A DNA stretch of 5,079 nucleotides from an uncultured Pseudomonadota bacterium (GTDB taxonomy: Bacteria > Pseudomonadota > Gammaproteobacteria > Burkholderiales > SCOH01), in NCBI GenBank assembly GCA_937863215.1, contig CALMFQ010000668.1, positions 1 to 5,079 of the forward strand, read 5' to 3'. Under the pieces are notes generated by a model that was given only the letters and a program-made list of their open reading frames with translations, ran no database searches and was not told the DNA's origin. This document shows, piece after piece, positions 1-5,079 of the stretch. The translations under genes were made by a program, and so were the position numbers. Every line of letters starts with the position of its first letter. Within the stretch, counting starts at the first letter, position 1.

Positions 1-635
1 TCGGAGTAATCGAAATAATCGGCGAACTTGGCGCCCTCTTCGTTTTTGCCCTCCACCACACTCGAATACACCACGCCGTGCGCCCACAGATGGTCACGCA
101 GGCGGCCGAGTACGGCGGCGTTTTCGGCGAACTGTTCCATCAGAATCTGGCGAGCGCCGTCGAGCGCGGCTTTGACATCGGCCACGCCTTTGTCGGCGTC
201 GATATAGTTGGCAGCTTCACTTTCCGGATTCAGCGTCGGGTCGGCCAGCAGCGCCTCGGCCAACGGTGCCAGCCCTGCTTCGCGGGCAATCTGCGCCTTG
301 GTGCGGCGCTTTGGCTTGTACGGCAGATACAGGTCTTCCAGCAGCGTTTTGTTGTCGGCGTTGAGGATGTCGTTGCGCAGCTCGGGCGTGAGTTTGCCCT
401 GCTCGTCAATCGACTTGAGAATCACCTCGCGCCGGTCTTCCAGCTCGCGCAGGTAGCGCAGCCGCTCTTCCAGATTGCGCAACTGCGTGTCGTCCAGCCC
501 GCCGGTGACTTCCTTGCGGTAACGGGCGATAAACGGCACGGTGGCGCCTTCGTCCAGCAACTGGATCGCGGCGGCGACCTGCGATTCGCGAACGGATAAT
601 TCATCGGCAATACGGGCGGAAATCGGTGGCAACAT
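1..635 (-). CDS. tex: Transcription accessory protein Tex (YhgF family), N-terminal part, runs off the left edge
   Basis: Tex is a cytoplasmic nucleic-acid-binding protein that associates with the transcription machinery. The family is normally about 770 residues long, with an N-terminal helical domain, a YqgF-like RNase H fold, helix-hairpin-helix modules and a C-terminal S1 domain. Only 211 complete codons, all in the N-terminal domain, are visible here. Seen in the translation: LLDEGATVPFIARYRKEVTG (residues 26-45), DLYLPYKPKRRT (101-112), ALDGARQILMEQFAE (157-171) and EGAKFADYFDY (200-210). All match my memory of E. coli Tex almost position by position. The ATG at 633-635 is the first in-frame start codon after the preceding gene and aligns with the family N-terminus (ISARIADEL). 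No clear Shine-Dalgarno sequence precedes it, which is a little odd. The frame is open to base 1 with no stop or frameshift. A same-strand small gene ends 55 bases upstream, with no obvious terminator between them, so read-through is plausible. Confidence 0.96.
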   Translation of the reverse strand, partial: MLPPISARIADELSVRESQVAAAIQLLDEGATVPFIARYRKEVTGGLDDTQLRNLEERLRYLRELEDRREVILKSIDEQGKLTPELRNDILNADNKTLLEDLYLPYKPKRRTKAQIAREAGLAPLAEALLADPTLNPESEAANYIDADKGVADVKAALDGARQILMEQFAENAAVLGRLRDHLWAHGVVYSSVVEGKNEEGAKFADYFDYS

Positions 636-690
636 GGCGGGATTCGGTAAACACGGAAAGCCGCAACTGTGGCTAATCGGCGGGTAAAAA

Positions 691-996
691 TCAAGCGGCG
701 GAACGCGGTTCGACCGAGTCGCACTCCACCTTGCCGGAAAATACGCCGCCAAACAGGCCGCCGACGCGCAGTGTCAATCTGACAGGCTGCCCGCCGCCAT
801 CGACCACATCCACCGTCACCCGTACCGGCCAGTACCAGGCGTTCGATTTGACCCCGCCCGGCACGGGCGGCGCATAGCCGTTCTGCTCCAGCCAGTAGCG
901 GGTAATCCGCTCCGCCTCGCTGCAACGCTGCTTGTAGTGCCGACTAAAGAACAATATCCACAGGCCAATGGATATGCAGCCACCAAGCCAATGCAT
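691..996 (-). CDS. Small single-pass membrane protein of unknown function, 101 residues
   Basis: I do not recognise the family. The start is well supported: an AAGGGGG ribosome binding site (complement of 1004-1010) lies 7 bases before the ATG, and an upstream ATG at about 1020 is closed by a TAA in its own frame. Residues 3-18 (WLGGCISIGLWILFFS) form one hydrophobic segment followed directly by a basic cluster (RHYKQR). By the positive-inside rule, this suggests an N-terminal anchor with the remainder in the cytoplasm, although a periplasmic orientation is not excluded. Residues 26-38 look helical (SEAERITRYWLEQ). Residues 45-92 look like a compact beta-rich domain, with alternating hydrophobics in YWPVRVTVDVV and PVRLTLRVGGLFGGVF. 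It lies upstream of tex on the same strand and is divergent from the hydrolase gene. The ribosome binding site, membrane segment and plausible residue pattern argue for a real gene. Function is unknown. Confidence 0.75.
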   Translation of the reverse strand: MHWLGGCISIGLWILFFSRHYKQRCSEAERITRYWLEQNGYAPPVPGGVKSNAWYWPVRVTVDVVDGGGQPVRLTLRVGGLFGGVFSGKVECDSVEPRSAA

Positions 997-1050
997 CGTT
1001 TATCCCCCTTGCAGGTACATCGCCCCCAAGCCAACCGATCTTGGGCTATT

Positions 1051-1080
1051 TTTATATCTATCGATCATGACTGGATTCAA
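1051..1080 (-). promoter_or_regulatory. Candidate sigma-70 promoter for the small membrane protein (and possibly tex)
   Basis: On the minus strand, a TTGAAT hexamer (complement of 1075-1080) and a TATAAA hexamer (complement of 1051-1056) are separated by 18 bases. This is a near-consensus sigma-70 arrangement placed about 55 bases before the ATG at 996. The -35 hexamer lies immediately upstream of the hydrolase start codon at 1083 and overlaps the zone where that gene's ribosome binding site would be. Transcription in the two directions could therefore interfere. This is assigned by eye only; no experimental start is known. Confidence 0.45.
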
Positions 1081-1082
1081 AC

Positions 1083-1901
1083 ATGTTTGTCTATCGCGCC
1101 CGCCCGCGCCACGAGCTGGAAATACTGCACCGCGCCCCGACCGTCACCAGCCAGGGGTTGTCGCTGGTGTTTGTGCATGGCGCGTACGCTGCCGCGTGGT
1201 GCTGGGAAGAGCATTTCATGCCTTACTTCGCCGAGCACGGCTATCCGTGTTATGCGCTGAGCCTGCGCGGCCATGGCGGCAGCGAGGGGCATGAATATCT
1301 GGCGCTGACCAGCCTCGACGACTACGTGGCCGATCTGGGCCAGGTGCTGGACGATATCGAAGGCCCGGTGGTGCTGGTCGGACACTCGATGGGCGGCATG
1401 GTGATCCAGCAATATCTGCACAAGCATGCGGTACACGGCGCAGTGCTGCTGGCTTCGGTGCCGCCGGAAGGCCTGCTGAATTCGGCACTGCAACTGGCGT
1501 TCCGCGAGCCGCAGGTGTTTCTGGAGCTGAACATGGTGCATTCGAGCGAAGGCCGCCATACCGCCATCGACAATATCGGCCGCGCGCTGTTTTCGCCGGC
1601 GCTGCCGCGCAGCGAAATGATCAAGTTTCTTACCCGCTTCCAGCCCGAATCGCACCGCGCGATCCTCGACATGTCGTTTCTGCCGTTCCGTTTTCAGGGA
1701 CGGGCACAACAAGTGCCGATGCTGGTGCTCGGCGCCGGCAAGGATACGTTTTTCCCGCCGTACATGGTGCATTCCACCGCAGCGCGCTTTGGCACCCGCG
1801 CCGAAATCTTCAAGGACATGGCACATACCATGATGCTGGAGCCGGGCTGGCGCGAAGTGGCCGAGCGGATTCTGGTGTGGCTGTCCACGCTGCCGCGCTG
1901 A
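1083..1901 (+). CDS. Alpha/beta hydrolase (lysophospholipase/esterase-like), 272 residues
   Basis: This is a single-domain alpha/beta-hydrolase-fold enzyme, probably cytoplasmic since no signal peptide or membrane segment is visible. Seen: the oxyanion-hole strand VFVHGAYAAAWCWEEHF (residues 29-45), LSLRGHGGSEGH (59-70), the nucleophile elbow GHSMGG with Ser102, the acid Asp221 in VLGAGKDTFFPP (215-226), and the base His248 in DMAHTMML (245-252). The triad is complete and the length is normal for the superfamily. The HGxxxxAWCW form of the oxyanion motif is also typical of plant methylesterase/hydroxynitrile-lyase-like proteins and their bacterial relatives. Substrate is unknown; ester or lysophospholipid hydrolysis is the family default. 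The ATG at 1083 is the first start after an in-frame TGA at 1068-1070. Its ribosome binding site is weak (TGGA at 1072-1075). The gene is divergent from the small membrane protein and convergent with the lipoprotein, so it is probably transcribed alone. Confidence 0.93.
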   Translation: MFVYRARPRHELEILHRAPTVTSQGLSLVFVHGAYAAAWCWEEHFMPYFAEHGYPCYALSLRGHGGSEGHEYLALTSLDDYVADLGQVLDDIEGPVVLVGHSMGGMVIQQYLHKHAVHGAVLLASVPPEGLLNSALQLAFREPQVFLELNMVHSSEGRHTAIDNIGRALFSPALPRSEMIKFLTRFQPESHRAILDMSFLPFRFQGRAQQVPMLVLGAGKDTFFPPYMVHSTAARFGTRAEIFKDMAHTMMLEPGWREVAERILVWLSTLPR

Positions 1902-1904
1902 ACG

Positions 1905-1934
1905 CGGTCAGCAGCGGTAGCTTTTGCTGATCCG
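1905..1934 (+). terminator. Possible stem-loop after the hydrolase gene
   Basis: CGGTCAGCA (1905-1913) can pair with TGCTGATCCG (1925-1934) around an 11-base loop, giving nine pairs with one bulged T at 1931. It begins 4 bases after the TGA of the hydrolase, where a terminator would be expected. No U-rich tail follows, so it is not a canonical intrinsic terminator. It could be a 3'-end stabilising hairpin or chance. Confidence 0.3.
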
Positions 1935-1955
1935 GCAGCGGCCATAGTCAAAGCC

Positions 1956-1978
1956 GGCCGGGCGCGACACGCCCCGCC
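1956..1978 (-). terminator. Possible GC-rich stem-loop after the lipoprotein gene
   Basis: GGGCG (1960-1964) pairs with CGCCC (1970-1974) around a five-base loop. It can be extended by a few further G-C pairs if one-base bulges are allowed. On the minus strand it lies about 50 bases beyond the lipoprotein stop at 2027. Only a short TTT follows on that strand, so intrinsic termination is weakly supported. In GC-rich DNA such pairing also occurs by chance. Confidence 0.25.
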
Positions 1979-2026
1979 AACATTGGATCGCCGCCTACTC
2001 CGGGCTGGCAACATGGCGACACAGGA

Positions 2027-2989
2027 TCAATACACCGCCGTCAAGGTGGCGTTTGCCGCCAGCTCCGCTTGGCCATCGGCAGCCGCAACGCTGAGCAACA
2101 CCCTCACCGGTTGGTCCAGCCTGAATTGCGATGGCGTACAGCCGCGCGCCACGCCGCGCAATACCGGCTCGGATCGGATACCGGCCGTGCCGGCTGCGGC
2201 ATCGTTCAGCCAATTGCTGTCGGTGATCAGGCTTTGGACAATACCGGTCTCACTCGCCGATGCCGGCTGCAGCCAGCGGGTCACGCCATCCTGCGCCAGC
2301 GCCACCGCATTGACTTTCAACGACTGCGGCAAGCCGGCAGCGCTGGCACGCACCGCAAACGGCACAATCAGCTGGGTGCAGGCCGGGCTGCCGCTGCTGG
2401 TCACCTGCGGCATGCGGTTTTCGTATGGGGCGGCCTGCGTATGCAACTGCGTGTGCCAGACCGGCAACGCCACCGACTCGGCCTGTTCGCTAAACTGCAG
2501 CGGCAGCGACGAACGCGGCACCAGCCCGAAATGGCTGATTGCCCTCATTTCCATGCTGCACGCGGTGCCCGGCGGCGGCGGATCGGCAAACCAGGTGTGT
2601 ACGGTAAGGGCAGAGGCCGATTGCTCGACCCGAGCGATACCGGCGTCGTTGCAACCGCTGGTTCCCTGGCGGGCGATGCCCACCACCATGTATTTGTCGA
2701 AATCGACTTCCGGCGTCGATGCACGCAGCTCGACCGGCTGGGTACGGCCGAGCCAGACCGCCTGCCATTCTGCCGCACTGCGGACCACCAGATTGGCCGG
2801 AAGCTGCAGGTCGTCGAATCCCGGCAAGTCAGTCGCCAAAGTGACAAATCCTGCCGCCTGCAGCGCCAGCGGATTGATCGGCTCGGTCGACGCCACCGGT
2901 TCGTCGTTCGAGCCGGAACCGTTACACGCCGCCAGCGAAACCAGCAGCAGCGCGAGCAGACTTGCGCGGAAGGGTGATGCAGTGCTCAT
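2027..2989 (-). CDS. Secreted lipoprotein with a PrcB-C-like region, 320 residues
   Basis: This is an exported, lipid-anchored protein. Residues 1-21 form a signal peptide with hydrophobic core LLALLLVSLA and lipobox LAAC, so Cys22 would be the acylated first mature residue. Asn at +2 suggests outer-membrane sorting by the usual enteric rule. A low-complexity linker follows (NGSGSNDEPVASTEP). Residues 68-160 contain VVRSAAEWQAVWL, then VDFDKYMVVGIARQGTSGC, then ALTVHTWFADPPPPGTAC. This order resembles the PrcB C-terminal domain (W-x-x-x-W, D-F/Y-x-K, then v-x-v and G-x-x-x-G strands), named for a Treponema dentilisin subunit. The assignment is from memory and tentative. Residues 170-320 are of unknown function. 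Mature cysteines lie at 113, 144, 204 and 284, compatible with two disulfides in the periplasm. An in-frame ATG at 3013 would add eight residues, but the strong ribosome binding site at 2998-3002 and the signal-peptide geometry place the start at 2989. The same-strand NHL-repeat gene ends 200 bases upstream. Confidence 0.85.
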   Translation of the reverse strand: MSTASPFRASLLALLLVSLAACNGSGSNDEPVASTEPINPLALQAAGFVTLATDLPGFDDLQLPANLVVRSAAEWQAVWLGRTQPVELRASTPEVDFDKYMVVGIARQGTSGCNDAGIARVEQSASALTVHTWFADPPPPGTACSMEMRAISHFGLVPRSSLPLQFSEQAESVALPVWHTQLHTQAAPYENRMPQVTSSGSPACTQLIVPFAVRASAAGLPQSLKVNAVALAQDGVTRWLQPASASETGIVQSLITDSNWLNDAAAGTAGIRSEPVLRGVARGCTPSQFRLDQPVRVLLSVAAADGQAELAANATLTAVY

Positions 2990-2997
2990 ATATATGT

Positions 2998-3002
2998 CTC
3001 CT
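2998..3002 (-). promoter_or_regulatory. Ribosome binding site that sets the lipoprotein start
   Basis: AGGAG on the minus strand (complement of 2998-3002) stands 8 bases before the ATG at 2987-2989 and is preceded by a run of seven T residues. It lies downstream of the alternative ATG at 3013, inside that longer frame, so it can serve only the 2989 start. An A/T-only stretch (ATATAT) separates it from the start codon, which would keep the site unpaired. Confidence 0.8.
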
Positions 3003-3091
3003 AAAAAAACCAAATCGGCTGTAAATCAATATCCACGCGCCCTGCAGGCCGGTCTGCACGCCAATATCAAAGCGGCGTCCAGGCCTGTTGC

Positions 3092-3155
3092 AGGTCGGAC
3101 TTCAGCCCGACGCGGTGTCAAACGCAAGCGGCAGTGTCGGGCTGAAGCCCGGCCT
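3092..3155. repeat. REP-like inverted pair (BIME-like element)
   Basis: Two 20-base units face each other across a 24-base spacer. The left unit is 3092-3111 (AGGTCGGACTTCAGCCCGAC) and the right unit is 3136-3155 (GTCGGGCTGAAGCCCGGCCT). The reverse complement of the left matches the right at 18 of 20 positions. Each unit is itself nearly palindromic around TC/GA (GTCGGGCT..AGCCCGAC), so it can form its own hairpin. The flanks TGCAGG (3089-3094) and CCTACC (3153-3158) look like worn copies of TGTAGG/CCTACA ends. As I recall, this core is a widespread interspersed intergenic repeat of proteobacterial chromosomes, often linked to RAYT (REP-associated tyrosine) transposases. It sits between the NHL-repeat gene and the lipoprotein gene and could form a cruciform or a long RNA hairpin. 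It might block exonucleases or attenuate read-through. Confidence 0.75.
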
Positions 3156-3156
3156 A

Positions 3157-3173
3157 CCGGTGACGATGACCGG
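3157..3173 (-). other. Small hairpin between the NHL gene stop and the REP-like pair
   Basis: CCGGT (3157-3161) and ACCGG (3169-3173) form a five-pair stem with a seven-base loop. On the minus strand it lies 17 bases beyond the stop of the NHL-repeat gene. No T-run follows, so it is not an intrinsic terminator by itself. With the adjoining REP-like pair it makes the 3' end of that transcript strongly structured. Confidence 0.3.
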
Positions 3174-3189
3174 CCCCGGCCGATGGCAC

Positions 3190-5079
3190 TCAGGGCAGCG
3201 GCAGGCTAACGACGTTGACATCGGATTGCCTATAGGTCATCCCGGCGTAAATCGGGCCGGGGCCGCCCCAGCCGCCAAGCGTTAACACCTGCTCAGGCAG
3301 CGAGCCTCGATTGACTACCAGCAGTGCCGGGCGCGAATGGCGCATGCCGTAGGCAACGCTGGCGGCGTAGTGCAGGCCACCGGGCAAGGCGCCGAGTTTT
3401 ACGCCGTTGACACCGGGCCAGCCGGCAATGGTGGAAACCATGCCGGCCTGGGTTACCTTGCGGATCGTGGCGCCGTCGGCCACATACAGATTGCCGGCCG
3501 GGTCGAGGGTGATGCCATGCGCGCCGGCAAACCGCGCCGCGCTGCCGTTGCCATCGACCGAACCTTGCTCGCTGTAATGGCCGGCCAGCAACGATATTTT
3601 GCCGCTGGCCTCCAGCCTGACGATGCCCGAACTAAACGCGGCAAACAGATTGCCGCTCGCGTCGCTGGCCAGGCTGGCGGGCTCGTACGCGAATGCATCC
3701 AGCGCGCGAGTGCTTATCTGCCCGGCCGGGGTGATGATGCGAATCCGGTGAACGTCCCAGGCGGTGACTTCCGCCACATACAGATTGCCGCTTGCATCGA
3801 TGGCCAGCCCTTCCGGCTGGCTGAAGCGTGCGGCAGCAGCGGCGCCGTCGCTACCGCCACTTTCACCGGCTTTGCCCGCCAGGGTGCTGACCACGCCGTT
3901 GGGGGAAATCTTGCGAATCAGCTGATTGCCGCTGTCGGCGACGTAGAGATTACCCGCGGCATCGAGCGCCAACCCGCGCGGACGGCTGAAGCGCGCTTCG
4001 CTGCCGGTGCCGTCGGCAAACCCCGCTTCATAAGCCTTGCCGGCCAGGGTGCTGGTGTTGCCGTTGACATCGATCCTGCGGATGGTGTGGTTGTCGTCGG
4101 CGATATAACTGTTGCCGCGGCTATCGCTGGCGATGGCTTGCGGCACAAAAAACCGCGCATCGCGGCCGCTGCCATCGCGGGCGCTGCTGTAATCGGCACT
4201 GCCGCCGGCAAATGGCGCCAGCCGGCCATTGGCGGCCACCCGGTAAATACTGTGGTTACTGTAAGGCGAGTGGTTACCGGTGCCAATATCATCGAGCGCA
4301 ACGTAGGTACTGCCGCTGGGGTCGACCGAAATCCGCCCATCGCCATCAAACCCATAACCTTCGACGATGAAGCTGGTGTCGCCGTATTGCCCACCGCCGG
4401 CCAGTTTTTCCACGGCGCCGGAAGGTGATATTTTCAGGATCACCAGCGAGCCGATCTGTTTCACATGGGCCAGCAGATGCAGATTACCCGCCTTGTCCAG
4501 TGCCAGCCCGCGCGGTTCCCACTCTGCCTGCGGCATGCCGAGCACCGCGCTAACCTGCTGCATCTGCTGGTTCAGCGTGCTGACATTACCGTCGGCGTCG
4601 ATCTTGCGAAGCAACACGCTAGCAGGAAATTCGTGGTCGATGACATACACGGCGCCAACGCTATCGATTGCCTGGATGTCTGCGCCGCCAAGCCGTGCCG
4701 CACCGCCCGCGCCATCGCGCATACTACATTCACCCACCACACCGGCCAGCGTAGTGATCTTGCCAGTCGAAGCGATGACACGGATGGAACAGGAATCAGA
4801 CACATACAAATTGCCGGCCACATCGCTGGCGATGCCATTGTTTAACAAGAAGAGACGGGCAGTGGCGGCATCACCATCGACTGGCCTCCGCTCGCCAAAG
4901 CGCGCCATCAGCGTTGGCGCGCCGCCCGCAAACGGAAATTTGCTGATGCCGGAATTGCTGACCACATACACATTGCCGCTGGCGTCGATAGTCATGCTCT
5001 TCAGCCAGCTATACGGCACCGACTCGGCAGCCTGCAGCTGGCTGGCGCTCACCACCGTGGTCACCTGGCCATCCGGGCT
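3190..5079 (-). CDS. NHL-repeat beta-propeller protein, C-terminal 629 residues, start beyond the right edge
   Basis: The frame is open to the last base. Codons before the GTG at 5064 read SPDGQ, giving SPDGQVTTVV, itself the tail of an NHL unit, so the gene is cut by the window and GTG 5064 is not the start. Counting that GTG as residue 1, ten NHL units are visible. They start at about residues 24, 77, 130, 186, 244, 310, 364, 419, 464 and 517, each with the pattern (G)xAxDxxGNLYVAD...IRKIxxxGxVSTLAG. The linkers between units repeat a DGxGxxARF motif (Asp at 63, 117, 297, 351, 406 and 504). Ten units exceed one six-blade propeller, so two or more propellers are likely. Residues 549-624 form a non-repeat C-terminal segment ending in VSLPLP. 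Cys92 and Cys113 could pair if the protein is exported. NHL propellers bind protein, RNA or sugar ligands, or are structural; no catalytic residue is evident and the ligand is unknown. Relatives are usually secreted or surface proteins, but the signal sequence is not visible here. Confidence 0.92.
   Translation of the reverse strand, partial: SPDGQVTTVVSASQLQAAESVPYSWLKSMTIDASGNVYVVSNSGISKFPFAGGAPTLMARFGERRPVDGDAATARLFLLNNGIASDVAGNLYVSDSCSIRVIASTGKITTLAGVVGECSMRDGAGGAARLGGADIQAIDSVGAVYVIDHEFPASVLLRKIDADGNVSTLNQQMQQVSAVLGMPQAEWEPRGLALDKAGNLHLLAHVKQIGSLVILKISPSGAVEKLAGGGQYGDTSFIVEGYGFDGDGRISVDPSGSTYVALDDIGTGNHSPYSNHSIYRVAANGRLAPFAGGSADYSSARDGSGRDARFFVPQAIASDSRGNSYIADDNHTIRRIDVNGNTSTLAGKAYEAGFADGTGSEARFSRPRGLALDAAGNLYVADSGNQLIRKISPNGVVSTLAGKAGESGGSDGAAAAARFSQPEGLAIDASGNLYVAEVTAWDVHRIRIITPAGQISTRALDAFAYEPASLASDASGNLFAAFSSGIVRLEASGKISLLAGHYSEQGSVDGNGSAARFAGAHGITLDPAGNLYVADGATIRKVTQAGMVSTIAGWPGVNGVKLGALPGGLHYAASVAYGMRHSRPALLVVNRGSLPEQVLTLGGWGGPGPIYAGMTYRQSDVNVVSLPLP

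Noticed and set aside
78..599. A 173-codon open frame on the plus strand over the tex region
   Set aside because: The minus strand encodes highly conserved Tex sequence throughout; this is a shadow frame.
1041..1069. A plus-strand promoter for the hydrolase (TTGGGC and GATCAT)
   Set aside because: The -10 match is poor and the start point would lie almost on the start codon. Support was too weak to list as a feature.
1077..1826. A 249-codon open frame on the minus strand antisense to the hydrolase
   Set aside because: It is rich in His, Arg and Gln with no domain signal, while the plus strand encodes a complete catalytic-triad enzyme.
2990..3013. Lipoprotein start at the ATG at 3011-3013
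   Set aside because: The AGGAG site lies inside this extension and fits only the ATG at 2989. The extra eight residues would also lengthen the signal peptide N-region without a basic residue.
3092..3155. The REP-like pair as a classic intrinsic terminator or CRISPR repeat
   Set aside because: There is no U-rich tail, the units are inverted rather than direct, and there are only two of them.
1983..3209. A 408-codon open frame on the plus strand antisense to the lipoprotein
   Set aside because: The opposite strand carries a signal peptide, lipobox and strong ribosome binding site. The plus-strand translation has no recognisable domain, is rich in Ser, Ala, Arg and Cys, and crosses the REP-like repeat. 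It is a shadow frame of GC-rich DNA.
3337..4428. A 363-codon open frame on the plus strand antisense to the NHL gene
   Set aside because: Its Gly/Ala/Val-rich periodic translation is the mirror of the NHL repeats. The minus-strand frame has clear family motifs.
5062..5064. GTG at 5064 as the start of the NHL-repeat gene
   Set aside because: The frame continues upstream to the window edge with NHL-like sequence (SPDGQ), and no signal peptide or ribosome binding site is seen. The gene is simply cut by the window.

Overview
The window looks like chromosomal DNA from a GC-rich Gram-negative proteobacterium. The partial Tex protein, a lipobox protein with the outer-membrane type of sorting residue, and a REP-like intergenic palindrome of the GTCGGGCTGAAGCCCGAC type all fit a beta- or gammaproteobacterium. 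I lean towards a betaproteobacterium (Neisseriales/Burkholderiales-like), but genus cannot be decided from the sequence alone. No tRNA, rRNA, CRISPR array, transposase or phage gene was seen.

Layout: (1) 1-635, minus strand, is the N-terminal third or so of the transcription accessory protein Tex, running off the left edge. (2) 691-996, minus strand, is a 101-residue protein of unknown function with one N-terminal membrane segment. It lies 55 bases upstream of tex in the same direction and may share a transcript with it. (3) 997-1082 is a short divergent intergenic region with a plausible minus-strand promoter. (4) 1083-1901, plus strand, is an intact alpha/beta hydrolase with a complete Ser-Asp-His triad. 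(5) 1902-2026 is a convergent gap with two modest hairpins. (6) 2027-2989, minus strand, is a secreted lipoprotein with a region resembling the PrcB C-terminal domain. Its real start is set by a strong ribosome binding site at 2998-3002. (7) 2990-3189 is an intergenic region carrying a near-perfect inverted pair of REP-like units. (8) 3190-5079, minus strand, is the C-terminal 629 residues of a large NHL-repeat (beta-propeller) protein whose start lies beyond the right edge.

How the parts relate: tex and the hydrolase are housekeeping or metabolic genes with no evident link. The NHL-repeat protein and the lipoprotein are on the same strand, one after the other. Both look like extracytoplasmic proteins, the lipoprotein from its signal peptide and the NHL protein by family analogy only, because its N-terminus is not visible. 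A functional pairing is possible, but the roughly 200-base gap with the REP-like element between them makes a simple tight operon doubtful. I did not find convincing evidence of a new multi-gene system. The points most worth a second look are the REP-like pair, the PrcB-like lipoprotein with four cysteines in its mature part, and the ten-or-more-blade NHL protein.
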